Of a stretch of 64,000 bases of DNA, positions 47,301 through 59,800 are shown piece after piece. The stretch is taken from contig VXAZ01001747.1 in assembly GCA_013399875.1 (NCBI GenBank), positions 564,646-628,645 of the forward strand, in the 5' to 3' direction. The stretch's first letter is position 1, and each line of letters opens with the position of its first letter. The notes under the pieces are model-generated. The model searched no databases and was not told the DNA's origin. It worked only from the letters and a program-made list of their open reading frames with translations. A program made the translations under genes and the position numbers. This DNA comes from Gymnorhina tibicen. Taxonomy: Eukaryota; Chordata; Aves; Passeriformes; Artamidae.

Positions 47301-50300
47301 GTCCACTTGGGATTTTCAAATCCAGGGGGATTGTTTAAATCATCTCTGCTGTAAACAGAAGTAGAAGTTTTTAGTTTCCCAGCATGGTGCCTCTGCACTC
47401 AGGTCTGACATCATGGCCCACAGGTTTTCACTTCAGCCGCTAATCCTTGCTACTGAATAACGGGTGACTTTACATTGCAAATGTGTTACAAGATCTGAGG
47501 TCAGTGGATGGGAATGAAGAGTCAGAAAAGAAGGTTTGTCACATCTCAGTACTTGCCATAACAAGCCAAGTGGCCAGAGCCATATATGAGCACCCGTTCC
47601 AGATCATGTACCTTAGCCTTCAGTTTGCTGCGAGAGTTACTGGTGCTGAAGTTCACAGTATAATATTTCCAGGGAGTAGACAGACATGGGAATTAGGCCA
47701 GTAGATGCTGCCTTTCCATTTCTAGATTTAAATAATTAGTAGGTGTTCATTTACTTCTGCCATCTTCCTGTACTGGATGCAAACACAGACACATACAGCA
47801 GATCACCACAGATGGGTTATTTCTTCCCTTTACACAATAGTTTTCCTGTTTACAGCCTGAAGATTGCAGATAGAAGGATTCATCCAGTGTGAATTTCCAG
47901 GCTTTATTCTGTCTTTTTTTGAAGTGTCATGGGAAAAATAATCCCTGTTTCTGTGAGCTGGTTTTCATGTATGTAGTTGCAAATGCTGAGTGCCAAGAAT
48001 GTGAGGGATCCAAACGTACAGTAACTAACTAGGTCACTTCTGAAAAGTTGTCTCGTGTTTGGGTTTTTGATTTTTTTTCTTCAGTGAGGCTGCAGAAAGT
48101 AAGGGCTTGGCAAGAGGCAGCAACACAAAAGTTGATCTATATATTCTCTCTCCAGCTATTCCTTGTCCTCAGTAGTGTCTAGAAAATAGTAGATCCCAAA
48201 GTGGATGACCTAACAAGAACCTTCCAGCTATGAACCAGTCCATTTTAACAAGCAGGTAATTGGACTGGGAAGTAGTAAGAAAGGCCAGACTTTAAATCCT
48301 AATTAATCATTGCTAGTGGCTACATGAGAACTCATCAGATGCTGTTGGCAACTGCTGATGATTCTACATGCTTATGCAAAATTGCTAAGGTTTGTGTTAG
48401 AGATATCTGGGGTATCTGCCTTTATGGTTCCTTGGTTGCAAGTTCTGACTGTATTTAGAAACCTGCCTGCTTCCTTACTTAGTCTTCTAGTTGTACAAAA
48501 TGCTTGTGTGCTTCCATGGGCTGACAGTTCCAGTGATTTAATGCATGGAGAAACTGTGGTTCTGACAGATGAGGGCTGCAAATCCATTGCACGGTATCAC
48601 TGTTATAATGCTGTTGGGGAAACCATGGCACATCCAGGCCCTCTTTACAGCCATCACCTCATTCTAAACACTTCTCTCCCACAGATTTAGGCTGAAAGGC
48701 TCTGAAGGATGTGTGCTAGGAGTTTTAAATGCAATAACTGAGCCTTATTGGCATGAAGCTGAGATCAGGGATTGAGGGAGATCTGTGCTAGTGCAGCAGT
48801 GAAGGTCTGTAGGGCTTACCCATTGTGTTCTGAAATGACCTGGTTTTATTCCAACACTTGAGGCAAAGAGATTCCAGGAGCTGAGTCAGAAGTATGTCAG
48901 GTGGCCTTGTCGTGGCAGAGTCCATCAGAGGTCAGAGCCAATGGTGAGAGGCATTGTGATCATCACCAAAGGATGCTCTGCAACGGCATCTTCAAAGTTC
49001 ACATCCACAGTCATGACCTGCTGTTTTCAGTCAGAACAGGTGGCCCTGTGGCTCTCTGACTGAGCAGAACAGCCTTGAAATTCTGCAATTAATGCAAAGA
49101 TTTTGTGTTAGGGACTTGGTCACTGCTCTTGGCTATTCCTTTGGAGAAAAAACACATTTCTGAAATGGATTTCAGCTTGGTCCGTTCCAACCCCAATCAA
49201 TCACATTTAATTATCTGCCCAGGGCACAGGGTATCCATCATACTCTGATAAATTCAACGAACATGCAAATTGTATCATCTTTTGTCATCAGTACCGTCTG
49301 TTCTTGGCATTCATGCTATGAGGCTAGACTGTAGATAAATTGATTAGCAGATACGCTGATCAGTCATGAAAATTCACTTCCAAGATGAATTTGGATTTGG
49401 AATGAGCATGGTTTTTTTTCCACCTCAGGCAAAGGGAGCCTGAATTCTTGATTACACATAATTATTTATACTCATATTTTGGCCATTTTATATACCCCCA
49501 AGGTGGTGTAAACTGGTATGAGTTTAAATATGAGATTAGATCTGAACTGTTTAAGCGTTTCACTTGTTGGGTGCTTGGAGGGGAGGAGGCAGAATGGGAA
49601 CAGTCTTTCTTTTTAATTGTCTTTATGTACGAGCTGATTTAGATGTCCTATGCTATTTTATTTTTACTTTGGAGGTCTGGATTTATCTTAATCAGAAGCA
49701 ACCCAGTTGGTGCCCTGAAGTTTTTTCTAGAAAGTGCAATTTTCAGCAGTTGTGGTTAAGGAACACATTTTGAGGGGTGCCTGCTCTCCACATTTGACCG
49801 GAATGGGAATGCTGTTATTTCCCAAAAGACAGATGATGGCCTGTGCTTGAAATCCCAGTATGAGACTGCCTTGTGTCACAGCTCGTGTTGCTGGGAATAT
49901 CCCCATTCCACTTTTCCTTCAGTGTGTTGTGGGGAGGCACCTTTCCATTCTCCAGTGGTACTGTCATATGAAAGGTAAAGGGTCCTTTTGCTATGGGCTT
50001 TCAAAACTCCTTGCAACATCAGTCACTTGGCACTCAAAGGAAATTTTTGCAATGTTTAGCAATGCCAGACATAGCTTGTGTCAGCATAGCTCAGCCAAAA
50101 TTGTTGCCTGGTGTTTTCACAACAAAATGGGCTGCCCGGAGTTCAGTGTCTGCCACTGAAATACCTTGAGACCCCTCAGAGGTCAGTGTTCCATCAAGTC
50201 TCAGTTTTTTCATGTAAACCCAGACAGGCCTTGGTTTCGCTGTGCTAAAACCAGGCTTATACTGTGACTTTTTCTCCACTTGTGAAATTTACCAAGAACA

Positions 50301-53300
50301 GTGTTTTAAACTGCATCTTGAAAAAAACCAAATGAAAGTCCCCAAGCGGTTGTTTTTCTACCTTGTCCAAATCTGCAGGATTTTGTGTACTGTGTGAGAG
50401 ATCTGTTTCCTAACACATATCTAGGAACCTCTCTTTCCAGAAAATCCTGTTGGAGATTTCTTGAATCCATTTCCAGCTGTCAGTCACACTGAGGAGCTAC
50501 AGGGGCTGGACTTTCCCTGCAATACGTAAGTGCCTTTATAATAGAGGCCAGTGTTTAAGGACATGTTGGCAACCTGGAAACCTGCTGAGGTCCCAGACTT
50601 GACAGCAAGCCCACTACAGGTGGACCCAGCTGCTCTCTCTGTGTTTTACTCTTTGCCTGGGTTACACTACCTTATGGTCAGTCTGGTCAGTCACTGCCTG
50701 TTTGTGTACCTGAATCCCAAAGCGTTCCAACTCCAGCCCTGCGATTGCTGGGGAGCAGCGAAACCTGTTTTGGCTCTGTAGAGGCAGAAGGATCTGTCTG
50801 TGTGGTACATGTGATAAGGACCTATTCTCCAATATTCTGTATTGTTCTTTCCTTTTTTAACAGATTAGTGTTTATTTGATCTTCCTTTGGGTGTGTGTTG
50901 TCCTCTTTTAATTGCAGTTTTTTGAGTATTCATACTCCTTTGCTTAGCTCCTAAGTTTTGCTAATAAGTTCCTGATGTGTGCCAAGATAATGAAGATGAT
51001 TAATGAAATTGTTACACTCCCAGATTCTTGTTCTAACTCGCTGTCTTTAAGTGGTTTCAAACTTGGATTCATCTGCACTGTTACCTGCAGCACACCCCAG
51101 CTGTAGCCACAGAAGCAGAAAAGTGGTAATGTGCTTTGCTGTCGTCAGAGATTGTCACGTAAGAAACCCACTGGAAAGTTAACCAGAGTGAACGGGCTGG
51201 TGGCAAGTGCTTGGTGGTTCAGTCATGAGTTTTACTGAATCCCACAGGGAGTTGACACAGGTACCAGTAGCTCACTTTCACATTTGGCAAAAGACATGTT
51301 CCTTCTCTGCCAGGCTGCAATTATCTCACATGCCATAAAACAGGACTGGCAAAGGTGGTGAAAGAATCCCAACTCCACAGAGTGGTTCCAGGGGAGCGAC
51401 CAGATCTCATAATCTTGGTTATACTGCTTGTTTTCCTAAGCACTTTTACTCTTCCTCCCAGACTAAAATACAGCAGTTAAGTTCATAAAAAACACTTTAA
51501 GTTATAAACAGTCACCGTTTTTCATTTCCTATGCAAACAGCACTGATCTGATAAGTGTGTTTCCTTTCCCAGAGCTGTGAATATTTCTTTGTAGAAGAAA
51601 GTTTGCTCCGATAAAAGCTGGTTTAGTAAAGTCTGAGTGTATGATTCTCTTCCCTCTGACAAGTATTTTGCTTCTCACCGATGTTTTCTTTTCCAAAGCC
51701 CTGCCTTGTACAGGGAGTTTCAGATGTGGAAAGAAAAGCTCTCTTCACAATGCCTTATGGAGGCCTTTGATATAATACCCACTACGTGCCTTGGAAAGCA
51801 ATAAATAGTACTGGTACATTGGTCAGATAATATATACTAAGAAACACATCCAGTTTACTTCAACTAGCTTTGTTAAAAAAAGTATGTCAGTATAAAGCAG
51901 ATTTATCTTTTTCTGGAAATTTACATGGATTGCAATGAGGTTTTAAAATACTGCTCATGTTAGAGATGGTTCTGTTTTCTTCTTGGGATCTTATTCAGGA
52001 TCTGAAACAGAGTGGGATTGTAGAGCTGGGAATCAGCAGTTTCACTCCTGCCTTTCCTTTCTGAGCTGTTTTTTGCATCATTTCAAGCTTGTGTGGATAC
52101 TTCCTTGAGAAGAGCAAAATACACAGCAAAGAGGATGGGGCACACAGCAGCTGGGAATGGTCGTGCCCAGCTGCTGACAGCCCCGTGAGCTTTTCTGTGT
52201 ATGTGGCTGTAACATGGAATATCCTGTGTCCCTCTGCCCACCCAGCCTTGCAGCTTTACCTGGCCTGGAGGCAGGTGCTGAGCCTTTTCCTTGCTTTGTC
52301 CCTTGGCTGATGCTTTGAGAAGAGCCCAAGTGCACTGGAAGAACAAATCTTAATGTCTCAGTGTAAAGCTTGACATACTCCAGCCCCATACAAACTTTTA
52401 TTCTGTGCTGTTCAGTGACCCCACTTGTTATCTGCTTTGTAACAGACCTGGAGAAGAGTCCAGGCACTCACAGGAGATTTATGGTTCATCCAGTCTGTAG
52501 CTCCCAAATGTGCAGAGATTCATTTGCCAGCTAGGATGTGTTGTGCCGCTGCTTCATCCAGAGCTGATCTGGGGCCAAACACACCCTTAGAAACACCTGG
52601 TTTATGAATGGTAAAAAAAATAAATTATTACTTTCTTAAAACAAGAGCAGAACTAACCTTGTCTGGAACAGAAAACATGCCCTGTAGAGCTAAATGCTAC
52701 TTTTATTTTTAACTCTGGAATGTTTGGAGCGTCTGTTTGAAAATGAAATAACCTCATCATGGTTTATGGGCACATTTTACACACATGCATCATCTCTCTA
52801 CAAACAAATCAGTTGTTATGATAAGGAGAGAATTTAACAGCTACAGCCAAGACATCTTTCAAGAAATAGCTCTGAAGAGAAGTACAAACTCTTGACAGTG
52901 ATCTGAAGTGTGAAAAACCTCTGTTCAGTTCCCTGCTATTCCACAGGTTTCTTCTGTGACTTTTGGCGAGTTAATTAAAGTCTTGATGCCTCCCTTTAAT
53001 ATCTGTAAAATTGGTATGAAAGTATTTTCCATCCTGCAGCACTATCATGGGGATCAGTGCATCTAGAGTGTATTGCAAGGCAAAGTGGGGATTAGATGCT
53101 GTGGAAATTGGGGCCGGGCAAGTGCTCAGGACCACAGGTGGAGGTCCCCGTGTGCATGATGCAAATGTGGTCTTGCGAGGGAACAGCAGTGTGGGCTCTG
53201 TCCCGTCTGCACACAGTGAGTTGAACCTTTGTTTCTAGGACGTGTTATTTCTCAACCACTGAGTCTGCACATCAAGTCTTCATGGAACAGGGCATCCTCT

Positions 53301-53449
53301 TGCCTAATTGCAAAACTCTGCTTGAAAATCAATCAAGACAACAGGCTCCCAAATCATCCTGCTGATTTTCTTGCAACATCCTTTTTTTCCCCCCTTCATG
53401 TGGAAACTCACTGACACTCTAAGAATTAATGCCAGTGATTTGTGAACCA

Positions 53450-53575
53450 TTTAGTTATGTCAAGATTATCCATGTCTGTAAAACTAGCCTGCAATTCATT
53501 AGCTAGGTCAAGTATATTTAATGATGCTTCATATCACTGATGACATCACATCCTAGCCTAATTACATGTGCTTTT
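53450..53575. promoter_or_regulatory. Candidate regulatory block
   Basis: Contains CTAGCCTGCAATTCATTAGC, TATTTAATGATG, the CRE-like TGATGACATCA and CTAATTAC homeodomain cores in 125 bases of unique sequence. Supported by motif density only. Confidence 0.15.
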
Positions 53576-56330
53576 CTTAATTTTGATTTCTTTTTTTCTT
53601 CCTAGCTAATATTGCTCTGTCCAAAATATGCTGTCACCAGCTCACAGTATTATTGGCCAGATTCCCCTGAAAAATCTCCTATGCAGGCAGGGAGGACAAC
53701 AGGAGAAGGCTGTGTTATGACAAAGGTGCAGAGTGGCTGTTCAGGGCCTTTTCATACAGCTCATGTTTATGTTAAAGTATATGGGCAGAGAGAGATTCTG
53801 CTGAAACCTATAAATCCAGGCTTTCACAGGTGTTCCTGTGAGGGAGGTCCTTACCTTCCCTTGAGGATTTAACCACAGGCTGTTGATGATCTCCTTCAAT
53901 GCCAACTCTGATAGGTTAAATTCCAGCAGTAACAGCAGGGACTTCAACACATGAAGAAATGTTCAATATCTATGGATTTTACTTTTGAAGTGAAAAAGCT
54001 GTTAAGCTTCTTGTAGAAATGTAAAACTTTGTTGTTTCTGTGGCTAGAGTATGTTCAGACAGTGGGAAGGGCACCTGATTTTGAACTGACAGAGAGGTGT
54101 AAATGAAATCTGAATCTGAAAGATTTCTAGTAAAATTGGCTAATTCTGTCCGTTGGGGCTGGACGGGAGGGCTCCATCTGATGAGGTTAGTGACTTCAGC
54201 TAGTAAAGAGGATTGGTCTGAAAGTAGAGCATGAGCCTTAGTAAATCTTGTTTGGTGAATTGTGCTTAGAGCATGTGCTGTGTCTCTCCAAATGCCTCTC
54301 CATAAACCCACTGATTCTTCAGCCATATAGTCTTTTTTTGCCTCAGAGTCTAATAATGTATTTACATTCCTTCTCGGTAATAGCTTGGGGATTTAGGAGA
54401 CCAAGACCCCTTTTCAGAGGAGATGCTTCAGGCCAGATTTGCCACGACATACTCCCTGTGCCTGCCATTTGCTGTTGGTTGGATAAGACCCAGTGAGATG
54501 CCTTATGGACATGAATCATTGGGCATTGATGTTTTAAAAGTACAGTTTAGAGTGTTTGGAGCTTAGGAACAAAATTTTGATTGTCTTTCACTGAGATGTG
54601 TGTTTCTAAGAACTGGGGTGAGTCACTTTCAGAGATGTGCCAGCACTGTGATTATGTGGGATACACCTTTCTGAGCACATTCAGAATGCTCAGGTTGACC
54701 GTGACCCTGCTTGATTGGCCATGGGCAAATGCTAAATGTGTTTTTGTTGCGTTTGAGCATGAGTAGTCTCTAGTGAGTTATCTGCCTCTCATCTCTCTAG
54801 ACACTGGATGTGCAATGAAATGAAGAAATACATCCTGTCCTGGGCAAAGGAGTGCTCAGGCATGCAGAGGAGGAGGGAGGTGCTTGAAGTTAATGGCAAG
54901 GCTTTTACAGTTATGAGACAGTTGTGACTGGGAATGATACATAATAATGATGCCTGTTTATGCCCACATTTGCTATTTTCTAGGTAGTAAGGACTTGTTG
55001 CCATCCTTCCATGGTAATTCTCTGAATAAAATGCTGGAAGGACTGAATTTGTAGCTTTTTTTCAGTTACATCAAAAAATTACTGGTTCTGGTAGAAAACG
55101 AATAATCCTGCTTTTGTGAGTTTGGTTTCCAGCCAGGTAGAAATGGGCTTCCTCTTTCCTTACAGGCAATCCTGCACTTGCCATTCTCCTGCAAGGTCTT
55201 GGATCGCTGGTGCTCTGCTGTGTGCTTTTGGGAACAGCTTCCCCTTCCTGGCTGTGGCAGGGTCTCCCAGGCAGAGGGCTCTGGCTGGCCCTTCTCTGCA
55301 TCCAACTGTATGTAAGTGCAAAGAGCTGATCCAAAACATCTTGAAGCCAGCCTTTGCCCTGCTCTTGCAAATGTTTAAATCGTTCTGTTTGAATGCTGAA
55401 AATATTATGTTTTAGGGCGCCTAGGCTTTGCTTTCTCTCCCCTGTGGCAGCCAACTCCAGCTCAGACTTACTGCAGGGCAAGATTCAACAGTCTTAGGGA
55501 TTTGTGACCCTGTGTCCAAGGCCAGGAAACTGTAGTTGAGCCAAAACCATTGGCATCACTGCTGAGAGTTAATAAATGCATTCATTCCTGTAGTACATTT
55601 TTATTGGCATGAGCAAGGCTTAATACATACCACCTTGTTTTTCCCTGTGGCTGAACAAGGAAAGTTGTGCAAGCTGGACTTACCAGTGATTAAGAGACCT
55701 AAGCAAGTTGGACTGATAAGATCATAGATTTTATGACCACTCCGTGTCATTATATCATCTTATCTGAGCTCCTATGTAGCACAGGCTGTAGAGCTTCATC
55801 CTTTATTCTTCTTAAGCCAATACATTTTGTTAGAGTGAGATTTTTCTCTAGAGGCTAGCAGACATTACTCTCTGGATTTGAGTTCTCGTGGGCATGCTGC
55901 AGAATCACAAGCAGCTGGCTCAGAGCTTCTAAGGTAACTTCTGTTCCTGGTTCCAGATGTGACATTCCTGACACTTCTGTAAAAGTCATTAATTAAAGAA
56001 ATTAAGAATACCTATGAACTGTCCTGGATCCAGTCCCTTGGGAAGCACTCCTTGCACATGGATTGCTTCCTTCCAAGAGCATGTCTTCAGCCCCACATCT
56101 CCTCAGCCATCTCTCCCTCCACATTTCTCAAATGCTTACAGTTGCTGCTCTTTCTTGAGTATGCCTGATGGGGTCCTGAGGGTTCTTTTGATGGGCTGAT
56201 GCTTTGGAGCTTTTGGGGTTTTTTCACAAGTTTCACAGCTAGCTGGGCACGGGCTGTGCCCAGCACCTGGCAGAAGCATCACTGCAGCCCCAGCTACTGA
56301 AACCTGCCCAATGCAGCACTCGGGCTGAGC

Positions 56331-56865
56331 TATCGGGGTGCTGATGCACAAACTGACTGTGGCTTGTTCATGGAATATTTGGGTCCTCAAGCATAAGTTG
56401 CTTGGGCATTAATGCATGAGCTGATGGGGTGCTCATGCATAAAACACATTCCTTGAGCCTCAGTTATTTGGGTGCTCATGCATGAAGTGTTGGAGTGCTC
56501 AAGCATGACCTGATAGGACATTCAAGCATACACTGATTAGGAACTTGTGTACCACTAACGGGGTGCTCATGCAAGTACCAGTTGGGCAGCCATGCACAAA
56601 CCAATCATGTGCTCGTGCATTAATTAATTGTGCACTTATGAACAAATTAATTGGCTGCTTGTGCACAGACTGGGCACTCGTGTGTGTACTAATTGGACAC
56701 TCATGCATTAATTGGGTGCTTATGCATGAACTGCTGGAGCATTCCTGCATAAACTAGCTGGGTGTATATGGGTGAAGCAATTTTACACTCATGTGTGACC
56801 CAACGGGGTGCTCACGTGTATTGTTTTGGCACTTGTGCATGAACTAATTGGGTGCTCTAGTAAAC
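56331..56865. repeat. Degenerate 22-23 bp minisatellite with GCTCATGCAT core
   Basis: About 23 imperfect units run across roughly 535 bases. The typical unit is TGGGTGCTCATGCATGAAC followed by TAAT-like bases. Core copies can be followed at 56431, 56474, 56497, 56518, 56542, 56564, 56586, 56611, 56632, 56657, 56675, 56698, 56718, 56740, 56763, 56786, 56809 and 56829, spaced 18-25 bases. Units differ from each other at many positions, so the array is old and not recently homogenised. Each well-kept core contains the palindrome ATGCAT. Open frames on both strands here simply reflect the repeat. Confidence 0.85.
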
Positions 56866-59800
56866 CCTGCAATTTATGCCCGATACTCCCATTCCTGTGC
56901 CTTCCAAAACCTTTAGCACTTTGGGTGGCTTGGAATCGAGTTTGAATTGTGCAATTTAGGCCTAGAGCAGAGTTGGGACAGTAATTAGAAACAGATGGCA
57001 CAAAAGAAGAGCTCCCTCTCTTGCAGAGATTAATGACCATCCTAGAATGTCCTCTCAGCTCACTTAGCTGCTGTTCCTGTCCTTGCTGTTTGTACACACA
57101 GGATTCCCTTTGTTCCAGATCACTCCACTGTTCTCCCCAAGCCTCTTTGTTTCCTTCAGAGCTTGTAGTTTTAGAGCTCACGTTCATTGCTTTCTTTATA
57201 GAGAGCAGCTTTAAGCTAAACTCTACCTGTTCCTTTCCTTTTGTGTCCTTGGGTCTTTCTCAGGTCATGTGTGTGGGTGTGCCTCTGTGCTGGCTGAAAA
57301 TGGCTTCTTTTAATCCTGAGACTGACGTTCAGGTACTCACCCAGTAAGGCATTATTCCCTGAAGGAATACTGATTATATTATAAAGGGAATCAGCACCCC
57401 TGAGATGAGACAAGCCAGCACCTTTTTTCAGTATGAAGTGTCTGTCAACAGCCAAAATTGGTGGTAGAGTGAGATGATCTCCTTAAGATCTCATGACCTA
57501 CCTTAAGACTGCCACCACAGCTAAGAAGAAATTGAAATACTGCTTGCAGTACAAACTGTTGTGGTAAATATGTACCAAATATATAATGTAAGTACATATG
57601 TGAAACACATGCCTACGGCTCAGGCTGCCATCACCAGATGGCCCTATTCCATACACATCCATCCCTCCATCCTTTGGTGTTGTTGTAGGGTGGGATGCTC
57701 TTCTGGGAGAGCCAGCGAGCAGCTGTTCCCTTAATTTCTCCAAGTAGATTCAGTACTTGTGATAGAGAACTCCCCGGGGAATAGGCAGTCGTGCTTGAGG
57801 GTTTTTTTCTGGCTCTTTGTGATCGTTTCTCTTCAAAGACTAAGAGCTGTAGTGTAACCAAAATCAAGCTAATACTTAAAAAAAACCCCAACCAACCAAC
57901 TCCCTCCCCCTCCTCGCCCCGCAGATGTGATGTCACCACTTTCTTGCCTAAAGAGAAACTGATCTCTGGATGAGCTGCAATGGGCAGCTGGTTTGTCCAC
58001 TTACTCATACAGGCCAGGGGTGTGAACATGCAGGTTGGTTACCAGGGGCATGTACATGCGGGCTGGTTCCCTGCACCACCACAAAACTGTATTTCTGGTG
58101 CTGGATACAAGCTTTTGTTTCTGATTTCTAGGAACTGTAATTCATAATTTGTAACTCTACATATCTGCAATTCCTGCTGAAGTCAGTAGGTAGGTTTTTG
58201 TGTAGAAAATGTTGAAGAAATCAGCTCTGTGGGTGGCATTCATCCAACTTCATGTTTTATTGGTCTTAAACAAGCAGCACTACTCTGTTGGTCGCTATTG
58301 CATATTTCCAAGAGCCTGATATTGTGGTTTTGAGGTTTCAGGCAGGAGCCTGATTGGAAATAAGGCACAAATAAGATACAACAGCTGTCTACAACCTCTT
58401 GTCCTGTGCTTGTGGGGTGCAGTTTCAGCAGTCCAGACCTACAGTGCAGCAACATAAAGAAGGAAGTAATAGACCAACTCCACTCAGGAGTCTCCACTCT
58501 AGAAACACAAGGGCTGGATGTTTCAAACTGGATGGCAACTAGAATGTAACTCTGTTCAGCAACTGGGAGAGCCCTGCCACTGGCCCTGAAGCCCAGTTTG
58601 GCTTTCTGGGGCTACTGGTGGGCTCCATACTCTGCTGGCTGAGAGGGGCAAACTGCAAGGAGATCCTGGCTGCCGTGATTAGCACAAGATGGAGCCTCCA
58701 CTGCCCTGTGTCAGAGATCTTCCTCTCCCTTTGTTTCCTCACTCTTGCCAGCTGCTTTGGGAAAACCAGTGTCTGTGTGTGCCTGGCCACTTTTAGCAGC
58801 AGCACATTCTTCTGCCAGATTCAATGGACAGGTAACCATGGCCTCTTCATCTGTGGGATTATCCTTGCAAAAATCAAAACCCTGATGGTACCCAAGGCAG
58901 AGCCTTGCTACGGTTCATCTTTGGGATGGATGCTGCACTGCACACGACTCATGCGAACAATGAAGTACCCTGAGTAAAGATGTGTTAGGACAAAGCTTTT
59001 TTTTTTTACAAGGAGTTTTTTGGGTCTTTCCAGGCTTTTGCAGTGATTTATTGTTAAACTTCAGCCAAGCATGTTGTCTCCCTCACTTTATGCAGGTATA
59101 AAACAAACGTGCAAACGCCTATTTATCTGATGAACAAACTCCCACTGGAGCAGAATTTTGGCTTCTGTTTCTGGCTCTGCCATTGATCACTGCAACATAT
59201 TAATGGACTGGACCTCAGTTAACATACTGATAAATGGGAGATAAAAATATTAATTCCCTAGCAGGGCACTGGGAATTAATAACTAATTGTAAAACACTCT
59301 TAGAATCATCAGTATGAGATAGGTTATTCTGGGAAGTGGTGTGATCCATGCTGGTCCTCTGATGCGTTTTCCAAATCTGGTCTGGGTTCTGTACTGGGGA
59401 AGGAGCTGTTGGAGCTACAGTTTGCAGGTGCCAGATGGCTTCACTCTGTCTCCTGCATTAGGTGCTGTTTGCTTCCCCTGCAGTCATTTATGGCATTCTG
59501 TGGTGGGGCAAAATCCATCCCAGACAGGTCTGAGCTCAACTGGGGCCCCCAGTTGCTAGCCCAGTACAACTGATCCCCACACTACATCTGTGTACTCTGC
59601 AGGGCAGGAGCCTTGGTGTCTGCCAGGTTGCCGCCAGCTAATCAGAGAGGTAGTTAGTAAGAAAATCCAGGGTTATTTCCATCTGGTAAACAGAAAACAT
59701 GGAGCAGCCCTTCCCACAGTTTGTTGCTCCCTGTTCAGATTATTCATTTCCACACCATTAAAATGCGAATGTAATTCCTGCCCTTTAAACTAATTAATGT

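Larger units (their letters stand above)
38641..56330. other. Long gene-poor interval, right part
   Basis: About 17.7 kb with no supported gene. The longest plus-strand frame, 43761-44255 (164 codons), is Cys/Phe/Leu/Ser-rich and lacks any family signature. Items noted are an RFX-like motif at 44353-44366 and AT-rich, motif-dense blocks at 43255-43420, 52610-52870 and 53450-53575. No LINE, LTR or DNA transposon body was recognised by eye. Confidence 0.6.

Noticed and set aside
56499..56757. Open frames on both strands with periodic His/Cys/Ile pattern
   Set aside because: The periodic residues reflect the 22-23 bp minisatellite, not a protein repeat family.
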